Origin: Breviolum minutum Mf 1.05b.01
Taxonomy: Eukaryota > Sar > Dinophyceae > Suessiales > Symbiodiniaceae
Reading direction: 5' to 3'
Length of the DNA stretch: 64,000 nucleotides
Assembly (NCBI GenBank): GCA_000507305.1
Contig: DF240791.1
Location: forward strand, 37,543 to 101,542
Shown here: one piece after another, positions 1 to 11,982 of the stretch
Position numbering within the stretch: the first letter of the stretch is position 1
Layout of the letters: the number at the start of each line of letters is the position of its first letter
Notes under the pieces: model-generated
What the model saw: only the letters and a program-made list of their open reading frames with translations
Databases searched by the model: none
What the model was told of the DNA's origin: nothing
Position numbers and translations under genes: made by a program

Positions 1-1536
1 TGACCTGTGGTTGACCTGTCTTTGCTAGATTCTAGATGCAGAAGAGTTCTTCGAAACCATTGGCTCCGAATCGTCCACAGATGGTTTTATTATATAACCC
101 TTTCGCTTTGTCGTCGGCGTTGGCGTCATCGTCGGCGGCGTCGTGTAGCAGTAGCAGCAGTAGTAGCAGTAGCAGTAGCAGAGTAGCAGGGGCAGGGGCA
201 GTGCAGTTTCATTATCCAACGCCAGCGTTTGGGGCAGAATGAAAGGCATGCACTTCTGCAGACCTGTGGCCTGACAGTTTGCAGCCTAGTGGAAAGGACA
301 TCAGCATCAAAATGTGTTACAGTTTCAGACAAACGGTTCAAGGCCAAATCCTTGATAGAAGGGCTGCAGAGAATGGAAGGTGACTCCCAGAAAGTGCTCT
401 TGAGCTAAGTTGCTGGTGCTCCCATTTGCCGGTGCGCTATTGCAAAAGCTGATGGGCAAGGTGAGCAGCTGGGTTTTAGTGCTACGAAGGAATTCCCTGC
501 ACATTATTTTCAAACGATGTCATGTGTCATCTCTGATCAACCTGTGTTGAGCGGTGGATGCATTGATGTTGAGCTAAAGCTCAAAGCGGCAAAGCTGTGG
601 TTTGCAACTTATCAGTGGTTTGTACCAGCACAGACTTCCGTATGTACTTGGATTTTCTTGGGCAAATTTGTTTGTCTCCCACCCTCATTGACGTGCTCGC
701 ATCTCCCGCCAGGCTGATGGGCAAAACCTTGTTTCCCTTTTGGCGGTCATTTGGAAATATCGCAGGCATGATTGCTTTGTGCACTTTGATTGTTGAGACA
801 TTGTTGGAACGATTCTCTAGCTGTGAGGACTGACCTGCGAGCGTTCATGGAGAGCCATCGAGCTGCTATCAAGAAGGGGCAAGAATCAGGCGCGTTCTTT
901 CACTTTTTGTTGAACAAAATGAGCTGAGGTGTTGACCCTGAGAACTGTGCACCATAAAGATCACTCTTGTCAAGACTTTCAACTGATTGAGGTGACTATG
1001 TTCCTGGGGTCATGAACTACTACAGCTTGATGTCGGACCGATGCAAAGAAAAACCTCGAAGGTTGTCATCCCTCTGTTTCATTGCTGTCATGCAGTCCAA
1101 GAGGATTACAGCAGCAAGCTTGCAAGGACCTTATCACCCTTTGCAGTGGCCCCTTTTGGCACTTCGTGCCCATGTTTAAGGGTGTATCTCGTGCAGAATC
1201 TTGGTAAAGAGTGGAAAAACTGTGTGTCATGGCTTTGTGGGTTTCTGCAACTTGAGATTATTCTTGAAGCATGGCATCTAAGGAGAGCCACTCCCGTTTT
1301 CATCACACAATGACACGATATTTGGGTGCAGGCAGGTATGCCACATATTGCCAATCCATATAGGCAGTTGAAAGTCTGCCAAGATGAAAGGCAAAAGTGA
1401 CTCTGTTTTGGAGTGAAGAGCTCAGATGAGCTTAGACTCAGGGTTTCAACAGATAGGGGCATAGGTTTAGCATTGGCAAGCCATGGCTTAGCATGGCTTG
1501 GCTCTGCTTGGCTGGATTCATCAAAAGTCAGCACTC
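1..1536. other. No gene recognised
   Basis: I see no exon I can defend here. The stretch is AT-moderate, with short open frames on both strands that show no domain, no consistent codon pattern and no paired splice sites. The only clear structure is the trinucleotide microsatellite at 145-189. An upstream exon of the next candidate gene could be hidden here. Confidence 0.5.
145..189. repeat. TAG/CAG trinucleotide microsatellite
   Basis: About 15 imperfect trinucleotide units alternating TAG and CAG. In one + frame it reads as a serine run, but that frame has no other protein-like feature, so I treat it as a simple repeat, not coding. Confidence 0.8.
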
Positions 1537-2352
1537 TGCAAAGATGTTCTATCAGAGCTGGCGACTGAAAGGATCGGCTGCGGCTACGGAGAGATGGGTC
1601 GCCAAGTTGCCAAGATCTCTGGTGCATCTGTGTGAGCCCTAAAGTTGATTGACATTGGATCGACTACTGGGCTATCAGCTATTTAATATCGGCTAACCTT
1701 TTGATTCTCTTTGCAGTTAGTTGCTTTTGTCTTGCTTTTATTTCTCGAGACAAGGTGACTGGTTTAACGATGGCAGATGCAGAGATTGTAGGTGGCAACC
1801 AGCGCATCAAGGCTCCATTTGATGTGGGATTTTTCCATACCCTTCAATTCCCTATTCCTGCAGTGTGCAGAAATCACCATGTCTCAGAACTGCAGCAGCA
1901 TGAAAGATGTGAGTCACATCAAGTGCTGAAGCCCGAGTCAAAGTGCAAATCAAGGGAACCACAATGGTGTTCAAATCAGGAGGCCGGTCTTGATGATCGT
2001 TGCAAGATTGCCCAGACCTAAGATTCTCAAACCAGTGATTGCCGATCCAACTCCCTTGCTGTCCTGCTTTTGATCCGTGATGTAAGTCCGTGTCCACAAT
2101 TAGTAGCCACTGCAAGCCAATCGAAAGCGTGTGAAGGTACAGGGCAACTACCACAAGACAGATTTTGAGGCACACTTTGTTACAAGCCACGCGCAAACGA
2201 GTGATGGTGTTTTTAAATTCTTGCATGCCAAATGCTTGCAGGATGCAACCTTCAGCAAAGTCTTTGGCATCTACACCCTGAAGTACTCTTCAGATTTGGA
2301 TGCAGTCTTTGGAGAGGAGGGAGTCCAGTTTCTGACCGCGGAAGTGTTATAG
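1537..2352 (+). CDS. Candidate exons of an unidentified gene
   Basis: Three protein-like + segments share plausible splice edges. The first (about 1537-1626) reads KDVLSELATERIGCGYGEMG and continues briefly. The second (1755-1860) follows CAAG|G, includes MADAEIVGGNQRIKAPFDVG and ends at GCA|GTGTGC. The third (2242-2352) follows TTGCAG|G, includes DATFSKVFGIYTLKY and stops at TAG 2350-2352, so it could be the terminal exon. No domain is recognised. Phases were not reconciled across all junctions, and chance open frames are a real alternative. Confidence 0.3.
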
Positions 2353-5300
2353 TTAGCGACCTTTAGAGCATTTGGAGTCTAGAGCTACAGTGTCTTGCAG
2401 GTCGCCCGGCTCTTGAAGCCGGGAGGCAGTTTCCTCTCCTATGAAATTCTGGCCGCTCGGCATTGTAAATAAAAGTTTGCAATTGAATGTAGAGGGGAGA
2501 GAGCTTTCTCGCAGAACTCTGGTATTTCTCCCAAGGTAACAGATACCTATGACAAGACCAATCCCGAGCACAAGGAGTATGCTGGGGACCTTTGCAAGAT
2601 TAAGAATTCTTCTTTCTTGAATTCCTGAGTCCAAAAAGTGCCTCTCAGGTTCAGAACATTTCCACGTGTACCTGCATGCCCCCGTGGCACCCTGAGACCT
2701 AGCTATCTTTGTTGCTTGAGTCACAGGAAGAGTTTGGAATGATGAACACGCAACATGTATACTGATTTTGTATTTGGCACCCGCAACTACAGTGTCCTAT
2801 ATTGCAAGGACGACGACTCATGACCTGTTTGTAGAGGCTTTGGCCTGCACAAGCCATGCGCGATGCTGCTTTGAAAGCAGGCGGTTTTTGCACGGATTGC
2901 GGAAAATGGTTGGAGCGAAGCCGGCATCCATTTGTCTTGCTGACATTGTGTTCTGGAGCCAGGCTTGGTGCCGGTTATTGAGGAGGACTGTAGCCGCTTG
3001 GAGTGCTTTGCCGTGTTGCTCTTTCAGAAAGCCGGCCATGCTTCTGCGGTTCGATCTGCCTATCATCGGTGCAATGTGAAGTTGACAGGACATCGGAGCA
3101 GTACCGAATGCAAGACCGTGGTATACTTGCTTCACGAACGGTGTTTACCAGTGCCTCGCATGGGTCCTCAGTTCACACTTGTTCAGGTGGATGGGATGGC
3201 TGGACTTCACTGGTCTGCAAGATACTTGCAATACTTGCTGTATGAGGCCTGCCCACTTTTACTGCCATTCTTTCGGTGTGCAGAGGCCAGATATTCCGAC
3301 TCCCAGGTTTAGCACCTGAAATCGTCTCGGTGAATTTCAGTCGGTAGTTGAAGTTCAATTTGTCTTAGTTCAAGTGTCATAAGGGTGTCACCCTCGGTAA
3401 CAACGCAGACACTGCGATTGCTTCCTCCGGCCTTCAGCGACTGGTTTGAGAACGTGCTTGTACACTTCTCAGGAGTTGGTCCAAGTTGAGCAGAGTTTCA
3501 CCAAAACTCTAGTGAAGGGATATGAAGGCAAATGATTTGAGGGTTTATCAGTGCTTCTCAGTTGCAAATTTGGTACAAAGTGTATGCACCTCTCAGGTTC
3601 ATCCAACCGTTGACTTTGTCAGGGCTGGAAGGCAGGTCTCCAGAACTGTCAGACAATACTTCGAGACTTGAAAACGGCCATCGCAGGCTTGGAATTATCA
3701 GCGGCACTGTGGTCATGACCTGGAAAAAGCTGTGAGTCATGGACTGAGAAACAGTTTCTCGAGAGCTGATATGTTTTTAGGAGGGGACAGACACCCCGAC
3801 CACCGATGAAATCTGGTGGCTTTGCAGTGGCAAGCCAGTCGTTGAAGGGCGCTGGCCTGCAAGTCAAGCACAGAGCACAGGGAGATAAATCTTTTGTCCG
3901 GCAAAGACACAGATGCCCAGATGCTTTGAATTTGAGGCAGTTGTAACATTCCATACAACCTCCTCAGTTGCCAAAATGTCGATTGATTGTATTGTTGTTT
4001 GGGCATTGCTGAGCTCTGAAAGCTTGTTTTTTTTGCACTTGGGCTGAGTCTCAGGTTTTAATTCATAGATTCTTTCAAAGTGAGGCCAAAACAATTTGTA
4101 AAGCAAGACTTCCACATCTTCATTTTCAACAGGACAAAGCGCATTTGGTGCAATTGCAAGAAGGTTGTGTTGGCCTCCGTGCAGTGTTTGGCTAGCCGAG
4201 AAAAAAAGTCGCTTCACAGTGAGCCCCGCTACCGAGTTGTTCTTAGTCACAGATGACTCGGGGAGTTTAGGTTATGCTCGCTTGCTGTTCTTTGGAGCAC
4301 TTGAAAGTAAACATGCAGGCTGAGACCATGTCCATGGCCTACAAGCTGGAGGCTGTGTTGTGGTAGTGAAGAATCCCGAATAGTCCAAATGGGTAGATCT
4401 TGTGCGCTTAGAAGGTTTGTGTCTCTCCGCTAGCACCTTCACCCGCATTGTAGCGGAGGTTGGAGAGGAGATGCCTGACAAGAGGATGATGAAGCAGGTG
4501 CAGAGTGGCGCTGTCAGTGAAGACAGAAGTACTTGACTTGAATGATGTGTACATCGGAGTGTATATCGTTTGTTCCTGTATAATGCTCATTTGAAGTCAA
4601 AGTATTCTTTGCAAAGACCGAGTCTGCTGCAATGCTGCCCTTTATTTTTACTTTTTCTGTGCGGTTTTGGCTTTCTTCAGGCTCTCCCCACTGTTTCTTA
4701 GTGCTTCACAGCAACATTTGTAATTCAGTCCTCGTCTCTTCCCTTGTCTTTGCAGGCAGTCTTTGTTTTCGGCTACATGTCTTCATACCTTTCCTACAGG
4801 GCCTCGCCGACATGGGTCCAGCCAAGCACAGTGGGGAAGCGTCAGGGCCTGAGATTTAAAGTGAGTAAAGTTTAAAGAGTGAAACATGTGCATAGCCTAG
4901 CTCATCATAGCTCATGTGACTCTTGTGTCATAGATAGCACTGATAGCACTCATATGTGGATTGTCACAATCACGGAGTTTTGCGTGGTGCTCCAAGTCCT
5001 AATAATTCAAAGAACACGTAGCATTTGGAGGAGTCTTGGGGATATGTTGCTAGCAGGCAGCGCCATCCAGTAGAGCGACTTTTGACTGATCATTCGCGTC
5101 GCGAGCAACAACAGGACTGACTACCAGGTAGTCACAGTAGTCCGTAGTCATCAAAAGATGGAAGATCAATGATTTTGAAGAAAGTGAATTGCCTCGCTTC
5201 CATGAAGCTTCGAGGCTTGTGCAATCTAAAGATATTCAACTCTCGACTCTGGCAGGAGATGATGAACAAAGCCTTAGTGCGCCAAGAGACGATGAGTATT

Positions 5301-5514
5301 TAATTTGCAAACGTTGCTGCTTTGACGGCAAGATTGAACTCTTAGAATCATCGTCATGATGTAACCCGGTGAACCTCCTCGTAGCCTTCTCCTTTCTCAA
5401 GCATGACTTAGCACACATGACGAACTTCACCTCTTCAGTTACAAACAACTGATTCTTTTTGCTCAGGGAATCACAACTGTGGCTCAGGCAATAAGGTATC
5501 TGCCCGCACTTTTA
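2353..5514. other. Mostly non-coding; a few weak coding-like stretches
   Basis: No recognisable gene. Weak + strand coding-like stretches occur at about 2856-2950 (a CxxC-containing frame), 2965-3312, 3560-3735 and 3783-3880. None shows a domain or a convincing exon chain. They may be exons of a fast-evolving gene or chance frames. The 5' end and promoter of the RING/B-box gene that follows would lie in the last part, but I see no defined promoter element. Confidence 0.35.
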
Positions 5515-7225
5515 ATGGCAGGTTCAGAAGAAGATATTTGTGCAGGGTGCTCTTTGCACCCACTCGAAGTGTCCTTGGTGCTGATCTGCAATCATCGCCT
5601 GTGCTTGAAATGTGCACACTGGCACATGCATGTCTCGGAGGCGAAGGGAAGCAAACTTTTTGAAGCTCCAAGCTACACGGCTTCTTGTCCAAGCTGTGGA
5701 TCTGCCACCCAAGTTGAAGCTGGAGCTGCCCAGCAAATCTTGTCCATGCAATCCTCACCAGACATCCAACCGGTTCCATCCTCCATATCTCCTGTGGAAA
5801 GGAGGACCCAGAGATCTGTGCGTGAAGGGAGATGGACACAGAGTCCAGACCCAGAAGCCATTGAGAGAGTCCTTCCAAAACCTCGGAGCCCTTTGACAAG
5901 CAATCTGAGCAATCTTCCAAGTTCACCTGAGGCAGAGTTGCAGAGATGCGGTCAGTGTCAAGTGGAAGCAGCGGATGTAAGGTGCTTGCAGCGTGATGAG
6001 TTCTTCTGCCAAACTTGCTACAAGCGGATGCATCATATGGGTCGAATGAAAGAGCATCGATATACCACAATTGCAACCATTCCAATCTCCAAGATTGCAA
6101 ATCAAAGAACTCCTCAAACGGAGTTTTGCATCCACCATGGCGAGCCTATTGACTTTTTTTGCATCGACTGCACACGGTGCTTGTGTGCGGAATGTGCAGT
6201 GCACCGTGGAGGATGCGTTTCAAATGGTCATGATGTAAAAAATGTGAGAAGTGCATTCAATCAGCTGTCAGGATCTATGCAGCAACTTCTGGAAACAGCG
6301 ACAGCGCGACTCAAGAAACCATCACCAAAAAAAGATTTGACACAGCAGCTAGATGATGTGCATTCCAAAGGAAAACAAGACCTCAAGACTTCATTCTTGA
6401 ATCTGGAGGAAACTTTGAAGGCAAAGGAGGAGAATCTACTAAAAGAAGCGGAAGAGAGCGGCCGCATCGCTGACCAGTCGCTGCTTGCAAAGGCCAGGCA
6501 GTGTGAAGCAAAGTCTGTTCAAATCAATCGACTAAGACAGTCCATTGATGGAGTATGTAACCCGAGTTCACCGGATGTAACATGCACCTTGGAGGGCTCG
6601 GGCAATGAAATTCTCAAGATTAACACGTACGTTGCTGTTAAGAATAGTCTGGCTTCGTCGCTTCCACAGTCAGCAAGTGCCTTGGATGCTTTTATCCATA
6701 TAACTTTTGAGTATCCTTTCCAGACAGGTTGCGTGCACAGGGTTTGTTCTTGCGCAACTCATGCGCCATTTTTAGTCCCATGCAAAGTCCAACCTTTGTC
6801 ATGCGAGCTTCTTAATGACTGTGGGGAGCTTGTCTCGATATTGATGTGGTTTTCGCAGAGTATGCAGATATAAGAGACATACGACATGCCTCCGAATCGC
6901 AGACCTCGGCAAAGAGTCTTTGCATGTTTTTTGCATGTTCTTGCTATTTACATAGTTGACTGGTTTTGGCCATCCACGGAGCCCCACGTGGCTTATTGTT
7001 GCTTTGCACATACACTTTTTTCTGATGACTTTTGAATGAACTTGAGGACAGAAACTACAGCCAGGGAGTGTGTTGTCAGAGTTGGAGAGGGTCTCGTATC
7101 TTGATGCAGCGGAACTTGAAGATCTTGCCAGTTCCAACTTGCGGCAAATGCAGGATGCTGTGAAAGCAAAGACTTCAGAGCTTGACGCCTGGACAAAGGA
7201 TTTCCAAGAACTCATGCGTGAATGA
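5515..7225 (+). CDS. TRIM-like protein: RING, two B-boxes, coiled coil
   Basis: Probable ubiquitin-ligase-type zinc-finger protein. From the ATG at 5515, residues C9, C12, C25, H27, C30, C33, C58 and C61 have the spacing of a C3HC4 RING finger, the E2-binding fold. After a Ser/Pro-rich linker comes a first B-box (from about residue 145, RCGQCQVEAADVRC, with later FCQTCYKRMHH). A second B-box follows (FCIHHGEPIDFFCIDC ... CAECAVH ... GHDV), then a Lys/Glu-rich coiled coil (about 6280-6540). This is the RING/B-box/coiled-coil order of TRIM proteins. The large first exon ends near 6620-6640; the open frame beyond looks intronic. A likely middle exon is about 6859-6922 (YADIRDIRHASESQ). The terminal exon is 7065-7225 after CCAG|G and ends in the helix AKTSELDAWTKDFQELMRE and TGA. 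Exon phases between these pieces are not proven. The spliced gene seems to end after the coiled coil, so no C-terminal substrate domain is visible. Confidence 0.75.
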
Positions 7226-7528
7226 AATGGAACGACATTTGAAAAAATGGTTACTGGAAAGCAGATTGAAGGAGGGTAGTAGTGGAGCATTACACTATAT
7301 AATTTGAAAATTCCTTGCTGCGTAAATTATAGAGTCTGAGATTCACACGCCAAGTCAATGGCAAGCCCATCGCAGGTATATGGCCAGCATGCTCCGATTC
7401 GTGCGAAGATGGTGCGCCGACCAAAGGGCGAAAGTACTTGTGCACACAACTGCAATAGTCAGAACAGCGCAAAACATGTCTTAAAGTCCGATTGACAAAC
7501 CATTGGCCCAATTGTCTGATCTGCAGGA

Positions 7529-7711
7529 GCGTGAGCTGCTGTCGCAGTTCCAGCGTTTGCCTGGTTTGCCTTCCTCGTTGGTACGCTCCTAGAAGCTGAA
7601 CCCGGCAGATTTTGAGCGAATGAGAGAAAGAGCGATCTGACCGAGGTTGGCTTGGAGACTGTTCTAGACATGGATGACACCATCGAATTCGAAGACATCA
7701 TGAACTTGGAG
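7529..7711 (+). CDS. Two candidate exons, unidentified
   Basis: A segment after TCTGCAG (7529-7580) reads ERELLSQFQRLPGLPSSL and ends at a GT (TTG|GTACGC). A second (about 7619-7711) reads SDLTEVGLETVLDMDDTIEF and ends before GC (GAG|GCGTGG). Both are acidic/hydrophilic and helix-like. No family is recognised. They could be downstream exons of a separate small gene or chance frames. Confidence 0.25.
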
Positions 7712-9890
7712 GCGTGGATAATCTCAGTTCATTACCTTTTGAGATTAGTCGCGGAAAAGTCACCAACAGTTTTGGTCTTAACAACTTGTAGTCGTGCATG
7801 GTCCATGGTCCATGGTGCAGCAATATTTACTGTACATAGAATGGTATGATACGAAATCATGCACTGCACATAGAATTACAATCCACTACTTTCTCTCGTC
7901 ACAACCTGCTTGAAGGCAAATTCTGCTATGTCCCGCTTCACTGGTCCGAACAGGCTTGTGGCCGTTGCATATCACATCAAAGGCTTTGACACAAAGATCC
8001 CTTTTGGTCCCTTTCCAAACTTTAAACCTTACAGATTCCAAAATCAGTGCACCTTCTGGCAAGGCAAAAAGCAATCTTAGCACATTCAAAAGAACAGGTG
8101 TACAGCTGTACAACCATCATACTTTATGGAAACGTTGATAAGTGTCTCTGGCTCATGAGTAGCTTGCTGAACTGGTATACATTATACTTGCGTACTTGCG
8201 TATTGCCAATCAAAATCCATGGTTGCCTTTCCATGCGAAATTCAAAATAGTTGTACCAGAGGGAAGAAAGGATATTGCTTTTGCCGTACCTGTCTTGCCA
8301 CTACTGCAATGGCAGATAGCACTTGCTTGATTTGATACTAGAGAAGAGAAGGAAATGGGACTTTCCAGTTTCCAGGTCGCTCTCTTTTGCCATTCGTTTC
8401 GCTCTGACAGGGGTTTGCATGACATCATGGAGCAGCGCCTGAACATGCGTTTCTGAGCATCCCAGTGAAATCTTCAAGCTGTGCAAGGCAGAAATGGAGC
8501 ACTGTAAGCAGGACTCATGAACGGACTCATGAAAACCAGTGCTTTTCATTCTTCAACGCCCAATGAACTATTGTTTTCTGCTTACCATCAATGCAGCCGC
8601 GATGTGGAGAACAGTATATACGTGGCATAGAACAGTCCCGAAGGAAAATGGGCACTCTTGCAGCGCTCACAGCATCTGAAATAGACTTTGCGTACAGCTG
8701 TTGCGGGTGGCTACCTTGATTTTAGGTACCTCAACTTTCTTGAAAGTAGCCGCCGTAGCTTTTTCTTTGACTTCCCAGTGCAATTCAATGCAGCTGTTTG
8801 TAGCTCTCTAAAGAGCACAGGGTTTTTGGCTGGCAGCAAATCATTGCAGCTGCAACTTAGTTTGGACGCAGTGTAGTAGCATTTCCAATTCATAATATAT
8901 ATTGAAGTTGTCTGACCAAAAGCATCATAGTGTTTCATGACTTTTGCTTGTAAAGACAGTGGAAAGCAGCCATCAGCATCACCAGCAGCGACCTTGACGG
9001 TCGAAAAAAGCTGGCAGCTATGGGACGACGGTGACCTGGATGCAGCACTTCTCATGAGTTGGATGGAACAATGGAAATCCAAACTTAAAAGACTTTCGTA
9101 ACGATGTTTGGATATTTGGACATCAGGAGATTTGCGAGTTGGAACAACGGACAACGCAGAAAAAGATCGAACAAAAGGAGAAAAACCGAGAAAAACCTAC
9201 TTGTAGAAAACATGAAAGCAGAAACCTAGAAAAGAAACACGGTACACGATTTACAGTATTTCTTTGATTTATTTGCTCGTCCTCTTGAATCCGAAAGGCA
9301 TTTCCTCTTTGGTCCAACTCCTCGAGCAATGCAAGAATCCATACTTGAGGCAGTTTTTTAAAATCCTGTGTTTCTAAGAGCTCCGGGAAACCACCGGCAG
9401 TCATGTGTGCTGTTTTGCAGGGTTGCCAAGTCCGGAATGTTGGGAGCCAAGTCATGAAAGTCGTTGAACTTCAAACACGTAACTCCTTCGATTGATTTCA
9501 ATTGGAGGCCCCAGGAGCACTAATAGACAGCGAGCCAGTGCAATCCCGACGACATTTCAATTTAGAAGAGGAGAACATGCACCTCTGTTGCTTGGTGTGT
9601 TTACCTTCTACTACTCTTTGACTCTTTGCGCTGTTTGTGTTTTTTCGATTCACCATGCCTTGATCAGAAATCTTGCTTCAGTTCGTATCCTTCAAGTCTT
9701 TCAACCCAGATCAGTGTCTTTGCCCCCGAGGGCACAAGAGGAGCAACTACCAGCTCTTTCGAGATAGTTTCGAGGAGGCACGCTTGAACATTTGTTTGAA
9801 GTAATTTTTGAATCACATAGAGGACTTAGAATCTGGATCATTGAAATGTGTGCAATCACTTAAGGCGCTTTGAGCCAATAGAGCACAAGG
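7712..9890. other. No gene recognised
   Basis: No domain-bearing frame on either strand. A short perfect triplication of CATGGTC lies near 7798-7816. Short open frames at 8210-8550 and 8711-9154 on the minus strand lack any protein-family feature. Confidence 0.45.
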
Positions 9891-9896
9891 AAGGTG

Positions 9897-11210
9897 GACG
9901 CGAGGTGCGGGTTGCGGCATTCTGTCATATTTTTCCTACAATTCTGCTGGATGTGCCTTTCGAAGAGGAAGTTGCGGCAGTCGGTGAAAATTTTTGGGGC
10001 CCAAGGTTAGTGATTCTTGCCAAGGGAAGAAGCATGTGTGCGTGCCCAAGACTTGCTAGTTGTAAGTGGAAAACGTGGCCTCAGATTCATTGCACTTCCA
10101 GGCTCGGGCCTGATTGCCACATGCAAGGACCCTTGCAGGCGGGGCCTTTGCTTTGACCTTTCACAAGACTTGCTCTCAAACGTCTTGAAGGTCAAAGGGC
10201 CCGAATGCCAACCCCGCAGACGGCATGAAGGGAGCCTAGGGACTCAGACTGTGCATGGCCAAATGCTTGCAGCTTGGAGTGTTGAGTCTTGTTTACCTCA
10301 AGCATATCCGAGGTCAGCCTGCAATGAGGCATGACTGACAAAACGGAGATGAGTTGCGAGAGTTTCAAGTAGTCTTGCCTCTTCTCCAAAAGCAAGTTAG
10401 CAGCAAGCAGGGGCATGGTTGAAACTTGCCTTCGAACTTTGTGCGGAATGTCATTGAGACCAGGCGTGGCGACACTCCTCAACGGCGGCACTTGGTTACG
10501 CAGGCTGGATTTCCATCGAACAAGCATAGTGCAATGAAATGAGAATAATGAGAGAGGAGGTGGTTATTTGTGTTTCAAGAATGTTTGGCCCTGGCTTTCA
10601 AACTGCCAATCTTTAGCCAGGACCATCTGCTATGGAGCGGTGCAATCAGTGCCATACCAGAAGTGGAGCGTCCACAGGTCCACAATAAAATCATATAAAA
10701 TCAACTCCGCCCAGTCTTCTTAAGATTCCTGAAGTCTACTCAGACTCATGAACTGTCCTGATGGACAGGGATTGCGGCGCAGTTCTCCATCACCCACATT
10801 GGATTCGCAAATCGCTTCTTTGTACAGTCCATAGACTGTTTGAGCCTAAATCCAATGCATCTAGTACAACGCGTGAACGAGTTGAGGCTTGCTGATCCAA
10901 GCAAAGAACAGAGGAAGCAGGCTCTTCAACTTGACTTGTCCACACAGTCAACTGGTTATGTCAGAGCGTCTAGTGCAGGTGCATCCGCTAATTTGCGAGG
11001 GTCCAAGGCCATCACTGGGATCTGTCTGTTCTGAACGATCTGTGAGCACAAGTTGCCAAAAGATGCCTGAAACATATTGCTGTACGTAATGTGTATATTA
11101 TAGCATTGTAGAATCACACTTTTGTTTGTTCGATTCAATCTTGATGAAAAAGCGGTTGATGAAACGATAGAACAAGCCGAAGCGTTTGAAGGTCGCAGAC
11201 TCCAGTGAAG
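9897..11210 (+). CDS. Candidate exon cluster, unidentified
   Basis: Several + segments look protein-like. One, about 9900-10005, reads FPTILLDVPFEEEVAAVGEN and ends at CCAAG|GTTAGT. About 10047-10300 contains LRFIALPGSGLIATCKDPC. About 10855-10965 contains VQRVNELRLADPSKEQRKQA. About 11125-11206 contains FNLDEKAVDETIEQAEAFEG. They share strand and spacing typical of the small exons in this window but carry no recognisable domain. I cannot say whether they form one gene. The retrotransposon lies immediately downstream and may have separated exons or landed in the 3' flank. Confidence 0.3.
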
Positions 11211-11828
11211 CGTCGAGTTGAAGTCCAGGACTGCCAAGTCGTTTTGTTTATGGCCTATGCCTATGCCTTCCCTACAAGAGTGTTTGACCGTTGCCCTTGG
11301 GTGCCTAGATGTTGCGCAGGACAACCTAGTAGGTGGCACTTTGCGTGGTGGATGCCTTTGCACAAGCAGAGAAGGAATTGGTCAATCAGATTTAATTTGA
11401 CACGGTTCAGAACAATCCTTTGGCATGTGGCACTTGGCTGAATTCTGACGAGGTGCTCAACCTGTCCAAGAAAAGCTTCCGCCCAGGCCACTTAGAAGAA
11501 GTTCCGAGTCAAGACAATTCTTTTGAGACTCAATCTGCATAATTGCTATTTCCTAAAGATTACTTGACTGTCTTAGGGTTGTTTGCTGTTTGCATGGTGT
11601 GGTTTGCAGGCGGCCCACACACGAATGTACGGCTTCTCAAGAAAACGGCAAAACCATTCATGCATGATTCTTGCACCTCCAAAGTGAGACATTGTTGAGC
11701 ACACAATCATCGTGGTTGTGGTGGTCATGGTCGTTTTGGTCCTCTTTGTCCTCCCCTGTCATCTCCGTAGCTTCTAGTCTAGTCGTATTGTTGAATGTTC
11801 TTTATGTTGATTTTATAGAATTTGTTTA

Positions 11829-11871
11829 TCGTGAAATGAAAAAGTAGCATGCGGAGTTTTCATGCAGGACA
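11829..11871 (+). repeat. Terminal repeat A1 of the retrotransposon
   Basis: 43 bp identical to 19063-19105. It includes a small inverted repeat, GCATG (11847-11851) and CATGC (11861-11865), around a 9-base spacer. It is the left boundary of the element. The host sequence just upstream differs from that upstream of A2, as expected for an element end. Confidence 0.8.
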
Positions 11872-11910
11872 ATTTGTAGTGAATTGGAGGGTGGGTGGGA
11901 AGTTTGCCAC

Positions 11911-11930
11911 TCCGGCCATTTTGGCTCAAG
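11911..11930 (+). other. Spliced-leader relic
   Basis: TCCGGCCATTTTGGCTCAAG matches the dinoflagellate mRNA spliced leader, lacking only the internal TA after CCG; the last 16 bases (GCCATTTTGGCTCAAG) are exact. Dinoflagellate nuclear mRNAs receive this leader by trans-splicing, and leader relics in genomic DNA are a known trace of reverse-transcribed mRNAs that re-integrated. Here it sits 40 bases inside repeat A1 and 52 bases upstream of the gag-frame ATG at 11983. The element may thus have captured a trans-spliced 5' end. Confidence 0.8.
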
Positions 11931-11982
11931 GAGTGGCAGCTTTGAATTTCCACCAACGTGGTTTAGCTGTACTTCATGAAGC

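Noticed and set aside
36..242. Poly-serine ORF at the left edge
   Set aside because: It is created by the TAG/CAG microsatellite and has no other protein-like content.
1106..1627. 173-residue open frame on the minus strand
   Set aside because: Composition looks random, with no motif, and a better + strand segment overlaps its end.
5471..6100. 209-residue minus-strand frame over the RING/B-box exon
   Set aside because: It lies antisense to a gene whose zinc ligands are perfectly spaced on the + strand; shadow frame.
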